This document shows, piece after piece, positions 18,857 to 28,188 of a stretch of 64,000 nt of DNA. The notes beneath the pieces are model-generated. The model saw only the letters and a list, made by a program, of their open reading frames with translations. It was not told the origin of the DNA and searched no databases. Source of the DNA: Clostridia bacterium UC5.1-1D2 (GTDB taxonomy: Bacteria > Bacillota > Clostridia > Lachnospirales > Lachnospiraceae); NCBI GenBank assembly GCA_001304855.1, contig BBZN01000006.1, positions 62,001 to 126,000 on the forward strand. The letters run 5' to 3'. The translations under genes and the position numbers were made by a program. Position 1 is the first letter of the stretch. The number at the start of each line of letters is the position of its first letter.

Positions 18857-19754
18857 TAAATACCAATAAAAAGCGCCTGAGAAGAACGATGATGTTTTTA
18901 AACGCCCAGAAGCCGGCTCTGATTAAGGATCCTTATATTTACCGCCCCGACTCTATAATGCTGGATCTGGAGGACGCAGTGGCGGAAAACCAGAAGGATG
19001 CCGCCCGGTTCTCTCTGTTCCATGCGCTGCGCACCATCGACTACAGGGGATGCGAGCGGGTGGTGAGAATCAATGCCCTGGATACCCCTTACTGGAAAGA
19101 GGATATACGCTGCTGCGTGGCAGGAGGCTGCGACGCCATCCGTATTCCCAAGACGGAGCGGGCCGGGGATGTAAAGCTTGTGGAGGAAGCCATAGCCGAG
19201 GCAGAGCGTGAGTTTAATGTTCCGGAAGGAAAAACCCTTATTATGGCTGCCATCGAGTCGGCCAGAGGGGTTATGAAGTCTATGGAGATCTGCGAATCCT
19301 CGGAGCGGATGTTCGGCATTGCCCTCTCAGGAGGCGACTATACAAAAGATCTCCAGACCCATATCACAGGCACAGGCCTGGAGCTGATGGGAGCCAGGCA
19401 GAACATGATCATCGCGGCCAGGGCGGCCGGAGTGCAGTGCTTCGACACCATATATACGGATTTGGACGATATGGAGGGCTTCAGAAAGGATGTGGAGACG
19501 ATCCATCTCATGGGCTTTGACGGTAAATCCATTATCAATCCAAGACAGATTACGATTGTGCATGAAATATTTACCCCATCCCAGAAGGATATTATCTTTG
19601 CAGAGAAAGTAGTGAAAGAAATTGAGGATAAGAAGGCCAGGGGAATCGGAGTATTTACTGTGGACGGCAAGATGATAGACATCGCTTCTATGATGGCGCA
19701 AAGCGGGTGATCAATCTGGCCAAAGCATCGGGCGTGTATAAGGGGGATTTGTAA
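18853..19754 (+). CDS. citE: Citrate lyase beta subunit (citryl-ACP lyase), one frameshift near the end
   Basis: Cleaves citryl-ACP to oxaloacetate and acetyl-ACP. The HpcH/HpaI-type barrel shows [17 protein letters not shown], the acidic metal motif [26 protein letters not shown] and AAIESARGV. The ATG at 18853 overlaps the citD stop and follows GGGGAGGTG. One T is missing at about 19691; repaired, the end reads [20 protein letters not shown] and stops at 19752-19754, for about 300 residues, normal. It belongs to the acn-citDEF operon. Confidence 0.93.
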
Positions 19755-19755
19755 A

Positions 19756-21321
19756 ATGATCAATGCGGTTGGAAGAGATATACCGGAAGAAATATTAAAA
19801 GCCACGGGGAAAGAAGTGTTCCAGGGCGTTCACTACAGAGACGGATACACCTTCAAAAAAGACGGCCCCTACACCAGATGCGTTATTAATAATACGGAGA
19901 GCAAGCTGGTGGAGAGTATTCGCGAGGCGCTGGTGAAGTGCGGCGTTAAAGACGGTATGACACTGGGGTTCCATCATCATTTCCGGGAAGGCGATTATAT
20001 CGTCAATATGGTGATGGAGGAGATTCACAGGATGGGCGTGAAGAATATTACCATCTGCGCCAGCTCTTTGGGCAAGGCCCACGATCCCATTGTACCTTAT
20101 ATTGAGGACGGGACTATTACAGGCATCCAGTCCTCGGGCGTAAGAGGGAAAATCGGCCGGGCCATCAGCGAGGGCAAGCTGAAGGGGCTTGCAATCATGC
20201 GCTCCCACGGCGGCCGCGTCCGCGCCATTGAGTCCGGGGAGACGCGGATAGATATCGCCTTTATCGGCGCCCCCACCTGTGACGATTACGGCAATTGCAG
20301 GGGCATCGGCGGGAAGAGCAACTGCGGCGTTCTCTCCTACGCTATGGTGGATGGGGACTACGCTGACAAGGTGGTGGCTATCACCGACTGCCTGGTGCCT
20401 TTCCCCAATTTCCCGGCCCATATAAGCATGACCAAAGTGGATTATGTGGTTGTTGTGGATGCCATCGGTGATCCCAAGAAGATTGCCACAGGAGCCGCCA
20501 AGCCCACCACGGATATGCGGAAGCTGATGATGGCGGATTATTGTACCCGGTTTGTTGTGAACACCCCTTATTTTAAGGATGGTTTTTCTTACCAGACGGG
20601 AGTGGGAGGCGCATCCATCGCATCTACCATCTCCCTGGCGAAGATTATGAAGGAACGGAATGTCCGTATGAGGTTCGGCGTGGGCGGACTGACCAAACCC
20701 ATGTGCGATCTTCTGATTAACGGACAGGTGGACTGTCTTCTGGATACCCAGGATTTCGATCTGGATGCGGTGGAGTCGGTAAAGCATCTGAAGCATTTCC
20801 GCATATCAGCAGGACAGTACGCAGACCCCTTTAACAAGGGAGCCGTGGTAAACAAACTGGACTTTGTGATTCTTGCGGCGCTGGAAGTGGATATCAACTT
20901 TAACTGCAACGTAGTAGTGGGTTCCGACGGCGTGATTACCGGAGCTCAGGGGGGGCACCCGGACACTGCGGCAGGGGCGAAGTGTACCATTGTGATTGCG
21001 CCGCTGCTCCAGGGGAGGATTCCGGCTATCTGTACGGATGTGACAACTGTGACTACGCCCGGGGAAAGCATTGATGTGGTCATAACTGATTACGGCATTG
21101 CCATCAACCCCAGACGCCAGGATTTAATCGATTGTATGAAGGATGTGGACCTGCCCTTTAAAACCATAGAGGAGCTGAGAGACATTGCCTATTCGATTGT
21201 GGGAGAGCCGGAAAGGGTGTCCTTCACAGATAAGGTGGTAGGTATTATTGAGAGCCGGGACGGAACCATTATAGACGTGGTGCGTCAGGTTAAGAAGTTT
21301 GAGTTTTCAGACCAGCCTTAA
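19756..21321 (+). CDS. citF: Citrate lyase alpha subunit (citrate:acetyl-ACP transferase)
   Basis: Intact 521-residue CoA-transferase-fold subunit that exchanges acetyl-ACP for citryl-ACP. Recognisable stretches are NAVGRDIPEEI at the start, TLGFHHHFREGDYIVN, GVRGKIGRAISEGKL, IGAPTCDDYGNCRG and VVVGSDGVITGAQGGHPDTAAGAK. The start is one base after the citE stop, with an AGGGGG ribosome site inside citE. The operon supplies aconitase plus D, E and F subunits. The ligase citC and the prosthetic-group genes citX and citG are not in this window. Confidence 0.95.
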   Translation: MINAVGRDIPEEILKATGKEVFQGVHYRDGYTFKKDGPYTRCVINNTESKLVESIREALVKCGVKDGMTLGFHHHFREGDYIVNMVMEEIHRMGVKNITICASSLGKAHDPIVPYIEDGTITGIQSSGVRGKIGRAISEGKLKGLAIMRSHGGRVRAIESGETRIDIAFIGAPTCDDYGNCRGIGGKSNCGVLSYAMVDGDYADKVVAITDCLVPFPNFPAHISMTKVDYVVVVDAIGDPKKIATGAAKPTTDMRKLMMADYCTRFVVNTPYFKDGFSYQTGVGGASIASTISLAKIMKERNVRMRFGVGGLTKPMCDLLINGQVDCLLDTQDFDLDAVESVKHLKHFRISAGQYADPFNKGAVVNKLDFVILAALEVDINFNCNVVVGSDGVITGAQGGHPDTAAGAKCTIVIAPLLQGRIPAICTDVTTVTTPGESIDVVITDYGIAINPRRQDLIDCMKDVDLPFKTIEELRDIAYSIVGEPERVSFTDKVVGIIESRDGTIIDVVRQVKKFEFSDQP

Positions 21322-21324
21322 AGG

Positions 21325-21983
21325 ATGGCTGTCATAGTGCGGGCAGGGGGCAGAAGCCTTCTGCCTTTAAAGGAAACAGGGGAGGGGGCGCGCTGTCTGA
21401 AAAGGGAAGGATCTTTATTAAAACAGTTGTTTATCATTGCGGTTGTAATGTTCAAAATCGGCTGCTGTACCTTTGGCGGAGGGTGGAGTATTGTTGCCAG
21501 ATGGAAGAAGAATTTACGGCCAAGCGGAACTATATCACTCAGGAGCAGCTCATGGATGATGTTGCTCTGGGGAAATCGCTGCCCGGCATTATGATAATCA
21601 ATACGGTGGTTATTTTCGGGTATCAGGTATCAGGCGCAGCGGGAGCGGTTGTGGCGGCCCTCTCTCTTTCTCTCCCCGCCCTCATTTCCATTGCGGTCGT
21701 TTCATTTTTCTACAACAGCCTGAGGAGCAATGGGCTGGTTGCCAGGATGCTTACAGGAGTCAGGTGCGCGGTTGTGCCCATTATTATGTCAGCCGGATTC
21801 AAGCTGAAAGGGGGCAGCCTTACTTCCGGGGCGGCCTGGTTTCTGGCTGCGGCAGCTTTTGTGCTGTGCGGATTTACAGCCATCGGAAAGATACTTGTCG
21901 TGGCGGGCGGAGGACTGGCCGGATATCTGCTGTTCGGTCCCCGTATCCGCCGTTTCAGGAAGAAAGGCGGGGCTGGACGGTGA
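21325..21983 (+). CDS. Chromate transporter family protein, first half, one frameshift
   Basis: CHR-family half-transporter. Helix 1 carries the family motif FKIGCCTFGGGWSIVAQMEEEF, legible once one C is added at about 21494. YITQEQLMDDVALGKSLPGIMIINTVVIFGYQ and several hydrophobic helices follow. The total is about 190-220 residues, matching the short CHR class that works as a pair. The start is uncertain: ATG 21325 has a poor ribosome site and an internal UUG near 21425 may be used. Its stop overlaps the second half at GTGA. Natural substrates of short clostridial members are unproven. Confidence 0.8.
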
Positions 21984-22505
21984 TTTATCTCAAACTCTTT
22001 TTATCTTTTATGAAAATCGGTTTTTTCAGCTTTGGCGGCATGACTATGCTGCCGGTGATCAATGACGTGGTACTGGTCAACGGTGGATGACTGCAGATGA
22101 GGTGCTGGATATTGCAGCCATAGCAGAGATGACGCCCGGATCCCTGGGCCTAAACTGCGCCACCTTTGTGGGACTTAAGACAGCCGGGGCTGCGGGCGCC
22201 GTCAGCGCTAGCGCGGGAGTTATGGTACCTTCCTTAACCCTGTGCCTTGCAGCGGCAGTGTTTATAGAGCGGATGAAGGGGAACCGGACGGTGGAGTCCA
22301 TCCTCAAGGGGATCCGCCCTGTGTGCGTGGGAATGCTCTTTGCCGCCGCCTGGACCATGGGCAGCCCTCTTGTGTTTGAAGGCGGGCTGGTAATGTGGAA
22401 TCAGGCTGCACTTATGGCAGTTGTGGGATTTCTTATGTTCCGATACCGGCTTTCGGTGGGAAAAACCTGATGCTTGCAGCTTTGGCGGGACTGGTTATGG
22501 GGTAA
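21980..22505 (+). CDS. Chromate transporter family protein, second half, two frameshifts
   Basis: Partner CHR half-transporter starting at a GTG that overlaps the previous stop. It begins YLKLFLSFMKIGFFSFGGMTMLPVI, the family motif. Adding one G at about 22083 joins VNGWMTADEVLDIAAIAEMTPGSLGLN to the rest. Adding one A near 22453 restores the last helix and gives the stop at 22503-22505. About 175 residues, normal for the short class. It lies directly after the citrate operon and may be cotranscribed; a link to citrate is not established. Confidence 0.8.
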
Positions 22506-22510
22506 AAAAG

Positions 22511-22538
22511 CTCCGGAGGGCGCCGGGCCCTCCGGAGA
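22511..22538. terminator. Perfect GC hairpin between convergent genes
   Basis: CTCCGGAGGG and CCCTCCGGAG form a 10-bp stem. On the minus strand it is followed by CTTTTTTACC, so it is a good terminator for the small minus-strand gene; on the plus strand the downstream T tract is weak. Confidence 0.8.
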
Positions 22539-22597
22539 TCTCTTGTAACTCGTAATGCGTGGCTTACAGCTGACGGAAAACGATTGTGAGACCCGTT

Positions 22598-22837
22598 CTA
22601 ATCCAGGTAATCTCCCACGCTGCTCTGGTTATACTGCTTTTTAATCTTGATGATTACAGAGCCGTCGTCCTGCCTGTTTTCTTCCATAATCCTGAACCTG
22701 ACGTTATCCCGCTCAAGTTTTGCCTTGTAGTGGGCAACTTCTTCATCAACCATCTTTACTGCATAATCATGGGCCACATCCTCTTTGAGCATAAAATGCA
22801 ATGTCTGGCAGATACATGCCGCTTTCACCCGCTTCAT
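22598..22837 (-). CDS. Conserved small protein of unknown function
   Basis: A 79-residue protein with an excellent ribosome site (GAAGGAGGTG) and no broken frame. The text is hydrophilic and partly helical: a KRVKAACICQTLHFMLKED start, then VDEEVAHYKAKLERDNV, and an end of SVIIKIKKQYNQSSVGDYLD. I recall similar small proteins in Lachnospiraceae genomes but know no function. It has no signal or membrane segment. The terminator directly after it suggests a single-gene transcript. Confidence 0.75.
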   Translation of the reverse strand: MKRVKAACICQTLHFMLKEDVAHDYAVKMVDEEVAHYKAKLERDNVRFRIMEENRQDDGSVIIKIKKQYNQSSVGDYLD

Positions 22838-23080
22838 ACTCCCACCTCCTTCTGACAGTTATGCATTATATAAAAGGCATAACGCCTAAAATCACAATGC
22901 AGGCAGCATTCCTTTCTGATATTCTCATTATACCAAAAATTTCTAATTATTTGCAAAGGGCGTTTTCCACAAAAATCAGCGGCGCAGGGGAGACTTATTT
23001 ACCAGTGGTATTTTTCGTCAGGTATGATATACTAAGGTATGCCAATGAATGATTTTGCGGCGGACAAAGAGGTGCGATCA

Positions 23081-23811
23081 ATGAAAGAAAACAAATATGA
23101 CAATGATATATTTTTTGAAAAATACAGCAGGATGGAGCGGTCCAAAAAAGGCCTGGAGGGAGCCGGAGAGTGGCAGACATTAAAGGCCCTTCTGCCTGAC
23201 TTTAAGGGCAGGCGAATCCTGGATCTGGGCTGCGGATACGGCTGGCACTGCATCTATGCGGCGGAACAGGGGGCCGCGTCTGTTCTGGGCGTGGATATAT
23301 CCCGGAAAATGCTTGCGGCTGCAAGGGAGAAAACTCCCTATCCCCAGGTAGAATACCGCTGCTGCGCCATGGAGGACGTAGATGTGCCGGAGGGAAGTTT
23401 TGATCTGGCGCTCAGTTCTCTGGCATTCCACTATGTGGAGCAATATGCCGGGATTGTGGATAAAGTGCGGCATTGCCTGGTTTCTGGTGGAAACTTTATC
23501 TTTTCCGTGGAGCACCCGGTGTTCACCGCCTTGGGGACCCAGGACTGGTATTATGGGGAAAACCATGAGATTCTTCATTTTCCTGTGGATAACTACTACT
23601 ACGAGGGAAAGAGGAAGGCCCTGTTCCTGGGGGAGGAAGTGGTTAAATATCACAGGACTCTCACCACCTATTTAAATACCTTCTGACCCGCGGCTTTGTG
23701 CTGGAGCAGGTTGTGGAGCCTCAGCCGCCGGAATCCATGATGGATATACCGGGAATGAGGGATGAGATGCGGCGGCCCATGATGCTCATTGTGTCTGCCA
23801 GAAAAGTGTGA
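23081..23811 (+). CDS. Class I SAM-dependent methyltransferase, one frameshift
   Basis: Rossmann-fold methyltransferase of the UbiE/MenG-like small-molecule group. Motif I is RRILDLGCGYGWHCIYAAEQ, motif II VLGVDISRKMLAAARE, and motif IV FDLALSSLAFHYVEQ. The ATG at 23081 is preferred because GAGGTG lies before it and the protein then begins MKENKYDNDIFFEKYSRMER. A missing base near 23681 separates NTF from LTRGFVLEQVVEPQPPESMM, and the repaired stop is 23809-23811, about 243 residues. The substrate is unknown. Confidence 0.85.
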
Positions 23812-23854
23812 CAAATGATATAGAAAATGGTATTGAGAGTAAGGAGTATTTCCC

Positions 23855-26061
23855 ATGAAAACACTGGTAATTGCTGAAAAACCATCGGTAGCCCGCGACA
23901 TCGCCCGGGTATTGAATTGCAGGAAAAATACCAACGGCGCCATAGAGGGGGAGCGGTATATCGTCACCTGGGCGCTGGGCCATCTGGTGACGCTGGCGGA
24001 CCCTGAGGATTATGATAAGAAATACAAGGAGTGGAGGATGGAGGATCTGCCATGATCCCGCAGGAGTTTAAGCTGGAGGTGATCCGGCAGACGGGAAGGC
24101 AGTTTCAGGCCGTCAGGGCCCAGCTTTTCCGCAAGGATGTGGGGAGTATCGTCATTGCCACAGATGCAGGCAGAGAGGGCGAACTGGTGGCAAGGCTGAT
24201 CCTGGAAAAGGCCGGCTGTAAAAAGCCCCTTAAGCGGCTGTGGATTTCCTCTGTGACAGACAAAGCCATCCGGGAAGGATTTTCGGCCTGAAAGACGGGA
24301 GAGAGTATGAAAATCTGTACCATGCCGCTATGTGCAGGGCAGAGGCAGACTGGCTGGTGGGCATCAATGCCACCAGGGCGCTGACCTGCAAATATAATGC
24401 CCAGCTTTCCTGCGGACGGGTGCAGACTCCCACCCTTGCAATGATCGCAAGGCGGGAGGCCCAGATTCGCGGCTTTGTGCCCAGGACCTACTACGGTATT
24501 CTGGCCAGGGGAAAGGGAATCAGCCTGACATGGCAGGATGAGAAAACCAAAAGCTGCCGTTCTTTTGACAAGGCCGGAATGGAGGAGCTGGCAGGCAGGT
24601 TAGGGGGGAAGGAAGGCAGAGTGGTCCAGGTAAAGCGCGCGCCGAAGAGCATTCAGGCGCCTCTGCTCTATGATTTGACTCAACTGCAGCGGGACGCCAA
24701 CAAGCAGTTTAATTACTCTGCAAAGGAAACCCTGAATATCATGCAGCGGCTGTACGAAAACCATAAGGTTCTGACCTATCCCAGAACGGATTCACGGTAT
24801 CTTGGTACGGATATAATTCCCACCATAAAGGAGCGCCTGAAAGCTGTTTGCGTAGGACCTTACAAGGTTCCCGCCGGACGGCTGGTGAACCGGACGCTGC
24901 CGGGGAAGCCTGCTTTTGTGAACGACGGCAAAGTCACCGACCACCACGCCATTATCCCTACGGAGCAGTTTGTACAGCTGGATCATATGACCATCGATGA
25001 GCGGAGGATTTACGACCTGGTAGTCCGCAGGTTTCTGGCTGTGCTGTATCCGCCTATGTCTATGAACAGACCAGCCTTGGGGTAGACATAGGCGGCCAGC
25101 GCTTCACGGCCCGGGGAAATATTGTCAGGGACCCCGGCTGGAAGGCCGTCTATGAGGCAGCCTGGATGAGGAGGATTGGGAGGACGAGAGCCCGGAGTCA
25201 GGGGAACCGGAACTAAAAGCCAGCAGCTTCCGGAACTGAAGGAGGGGGATGTAATAGGAGACTTGAATATTTCCCTGACAGAAGGGAAGACAAAGCCTCC
25301 GGCGCCGTTTAATGAGGGAACCCTTCTCTCGGCTATGGAAAATCCCGTGGCCTATATGGAGTCCGGTGATAAAGCTCTGGCTAAAACTCTGGGGGAGACG
25401 GGAGGCCTGGCACTGTGGCTACCAGAGCGGACATCATAGAAAAGCTGTTTTCCAGTTTTCTTTTGGAGAAGAGAGGAAAGGATATATACCTTACATCCAA
25501 GGCGAAGCAGCTTTTGGAGCTGGTGCCGGAGGATTTGAAAAAGCCGGAACTGACTGCGACTGGGAGATGAAATTGTCCAGGATTGCCAGGGGAAGCCTGA
25601 AGCGGGGCGCCTTTATGGACGATATACGGGCCTACTCCCAGGAGCTGATCCAGGAGATTAAGACAGGGCAGGGAACCTTCCGCCATGACAATCTGACCAA
25701 CACCAAATGTCCTGTGTGCGGCAAGCGCATGCTGGCTGTAAAGGGCAAGAACAGCGAAATGCTGGTGTGCCAGGACAGGGAGTGCGGCCACAGGGAGACC
25801 GTATCCAGAACCTCCAATGCCAGATGCCCGGTGTGCCACAAAAAGATGGAGCTGAGAGGCAGGGGGGAAGGGCAGATTTTCGTGTGCGGCTGCGGACACA
25901 AGGAGAAGCTGTCAGCCTTCCAGGAGCGGCGGAAAAAGGAGGGGGCGGGGGTTTCAAAAAAGGATGTGGCCCGGTATATGAACCTGCAGAGAAAGGAAGG
26001 GGCGGAGCCGGTGAACAATGCCTTTGCAAAGGCCCTCCAGGGTATAAAGCTGGATGACTGA
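23855..26061 (+). CDS. topB: DNA topoisomerase III, about seven frameshifts
   Basis: Type IA topoisomerase. The Toprim domain starts [20 protein letters not shown] and has [19 protein letters not shown] with the metal acidic residues. The cleavage domain has [23 protein letters not shown] and the catalytic tyrosine in [24 protein letters not shown] and [19 protein letters not shown] follow. The C-terminus carries zinc-binding pairs ([18 protein letters not shown]). Breaks near 24053, 24286, 25062, 25160, 25222, 25408 and 25556 are each repaired by one added base, giving about 735 residues. It is the most heavily broken gene in the window and a good gauge of the error rate. Confidence 0.9.
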
Positions 26062-26108
26062 AGGGTTACCTGAAATTATCTTAACCTGGATTCAGAAGTA
26101 AAAATAAG

Positions 26109-26137
26109 TTGACAGACGGGCCAATAGAGAATAAACT
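26109..26137 (+). promoter_or_regulatory. Promoter of the thiC transcript
   Basis: TTGACA (26109-26114), a 17-bp spacer and TAAACT (26132-26137). A short hairpin (AAGGACG 26142-26148 with CGTCCTT 26165-26171) lies between it and the riboswitch. Confidence 0.65.
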
Positions 26138-26179
26138 GATAAAGGACGCAGCGCGAGCCGCATACGTCCTTCAGAATAA

Positions 26180-26270
26180 CAACAGGGAGCTTGTGGAGCA
26201 GGCTGAGAGGAAGTAATCAAACTTCGACCTATCAAACCTGATATGGGTAATGCCAACGTAGGGAAATATG
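26180..26270 (+). promoter_or_regulatory. TPP riboswitch (THI element)
   Basis: Conserved aptamer blocks are in order: GGCTGAGAGG (26201-26210), GACC, AACCTGAT (26236-26243), GGTAATGCCAACGTAGGGAA (26245-26264). It precedes thiC, the standard context. It senses thiamine pyrophosphate. Confidence 0.95.
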
Positions 26271-26302
26271 GAGCATGTGTCTTATCTGTCATGCGTGTTT
26301 TC

Positions 26303-26332
26303 GTCCATTCCTTTCGGGAGTGGACTTTTTTG
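26303..26332 (+). terminator. Terminator of the TPP riboswitch expression platform
   Basis: GTCCATTCC (26303-26311) pairs with GGGAGTGGAC (26316-26325), then six T. Suggests transcription termination when TPP is bound. Confidence 0.8.
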
Positions 26333-26461
26333 TTTCCTGTTCCTGCAGCTTCCCAAGGACCTGCTGTGGATTCTGAACAAAAAAGAGGCGCTGGCGGAAT
26401 CTCAGCCCCAAAGGCAGGTGCAGGAGAGATTCCCAGCCTACAGAAAGAGCGGAGGATGAAA

Positions 26462-27767
26462 ATGAATTACACGACGCAGATGGACGCTGCCAGAAAAGGA
26501 ATTCAGACCAGGGAGCTGCTGGAGACAGCGGAGAAAGAGAAGTTTGATCCAAAGGAACTGATGGCGCTGGTGGCAGAGGGAAAGGTTGCCATTCCGGCTA
26601 ATAAGAACCACAAATGTCTCAGGGCCAATGGAATTGGCTCCATGCTCAAAACAAAGATTAATGTAAACCTGGGAACTTCCAGGGACTGTAAGGACTTGGA
26701 TATGGAGTTGAAGAAGGTAAATGACGCTGTGCGCATGGGGGCGGAGTCCATCATGGATTTGAGTTCCTGGGGGGATACCCGCAGGTTTCGGAGAAAACTG
26801 ACGGCTGAATGCCCGGCTATCATAGGGACGGTTCCCATTTATGACGCCGTGGTTTATTATCACAAACCCTTAAAAGAAATTACGTCCCGTGAGTGGCTGG
26901 ATATAGTGAAAATGCACGCTGAGGACGGAGTGGACTTTTTGACCATCCATGTGGGCATTAACAAACAGACAGCCGGACGTTTTAAGGCTGCCCACCGTCT
27001 GACCAACATTGTATCCAGAGGCGGTTCCATCATTTTTGCATGGATGGAGATGACGGGACAGGAGAATCCCTTTTACGAGTATTTCGATGAGATACTGGAC
27101 ATTTGCCAGGAATACGACGTGACCCTGAGCCTGGGGGATGCGTGCAGGCCGGGGTGCATTGCCGACGCCTCGGATATTTCCCAGATCGAGGAGCTGGTGA
27201 CACTGGGAGAGGTTACGGCCCGGGCCTGGAAAAGAATGTGCAGGTTATCATAGAAGGGCCCGGACACATGCCTCTGAATCAGATCGAGGCCAACATGAAG
27301 ATTCAGCAGACTATATGCAAGGGGGCGCCCTTCTATGTGCTGGGCCCCCTGGTGACGGATATCGCTCCCGGCTATGACCATATTACGGCGGCCATAGGAG
27401 GAGCCCTGGCCGCGGCTTGCGGCGCTTCATTTCTCTGCTATGTGACGCCTGCGGAACACCTGCGGCTTCCCGATATAAACGATGTGAAAGAGGGGATTAT
27501 AGCTTCCAAGATTGCAGCTCATGCAGCGGATATTGCAAAAGGAATTAAGGGGGCCTCACAGTGGGATTACGAGATGAGCGCCGCCCGGAAGAATCTGGAC
27601 TGGGAGCGGATGTTTGAACTGTCCATAGACCCAGAAAAGGCAAGAAGCTACAGGCGTCGTCCAGGCCGGAGAAGGAGGATACCTGTTCTATGTGCGGAAA
27701 TTTCTGCGCGGTCAAAAATATGAACAGGATATTGGATGGCGAGATTGTAAGCATATTCGATGAATAA
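26462..27767 (+). CDS. thiC: Phosphomethylpyrimidine synthase, two frameshifts
   Basis: Radical-SAM-like enzyme converting aminoimidazole ribotide to the thiamine pyrimidine. Visible are [96 protein letters not shown] and [16 protein letters not shown]. After repair near 27655 the C-terminal cluster motif is [15 protein letters not shown]. Breaks at about 27222 and 27655 are each one missing G; total about 435 residues. The ATG at 26462 has GGAGG 6 bases upstream; an ATG at 26456 is too close. Controlled by the TPP riboswitch. Confidence 0.95.
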
Positions 27768-27941
27768 ATAATTCCCCAGATTACAGATTCTGTAGTCCCG
27801 TCAATGCCATGGTCCGGCTGCGGCTTTGCAGCCGGATCACCTTAATTCCCTTTTATTTCCAATCGTGAGGCAAAATGCACAAAAAACGATAGCTGAATTT
27901 GTGTATAACAGAAAAAATAGTGCAATAAGCAAGATGAACTC

Positions 27942-27971
27942 TTGAAGATTTAATTAACCTGTGCTATTGTA
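27942..27971 (+). promoter_or_regulatory. Promoter of the beta-glucoside operon
   Basis: TTGAAG (27942-27947), an 18-bp spacer and TATTGT (27966-27971) upstream of the antiterminator site. Confidence 0.5.
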
Positions 27972-27996
27972 TTAACAGTTGATAAATAGAGAACGA

Positions 27997-28088
27997 CGTG
28001 TTACTGGTAATGCAGGCAAGATCGGATTGAAAGAAAGAAGAGAGAAATTTTCTTCTTGTGATTTCAGTTTGATCTTTTTTTGTGTTTT
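27997..28088 (+). promoter_or_regulatory. Ribonucleic antiterminator site and overlapping terminator
   Basis: CGTGTTACTGGTAATGCAGG plus CAAGATCGG (27997-28027) matches the RAT hairpin bound by BglG/LicT proteins. It overlaps the left arm of a long terminator stem whose right arm is TTTCAGTTTGATC, followed by TTTTTTTG. The operon it controls encodes its own LicT-type protein, the standard arrangement. Confidence 0.88.
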
Positions 28089-28188
28089 TTAGGAAAATGG
28101 GCCAGAATATAGGTTGAACGTCGGAATATTTATCCTTGCGGTCCGGACAGCTGCAAAAGAAATATTATCAGAAAAGGAGTAAAAAGAT

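Noticed and set aside
19795-20796. 333-residue minus-strand frame
   Set aside because: It is the shadow of citF, which is intact and clearly coding.
23855-26061. Calling topB and the other broken genes pseudogenes
   Set aside because: All rebuilt breaks are single missing bases with full domain content and normal length; error is the simpler cause.
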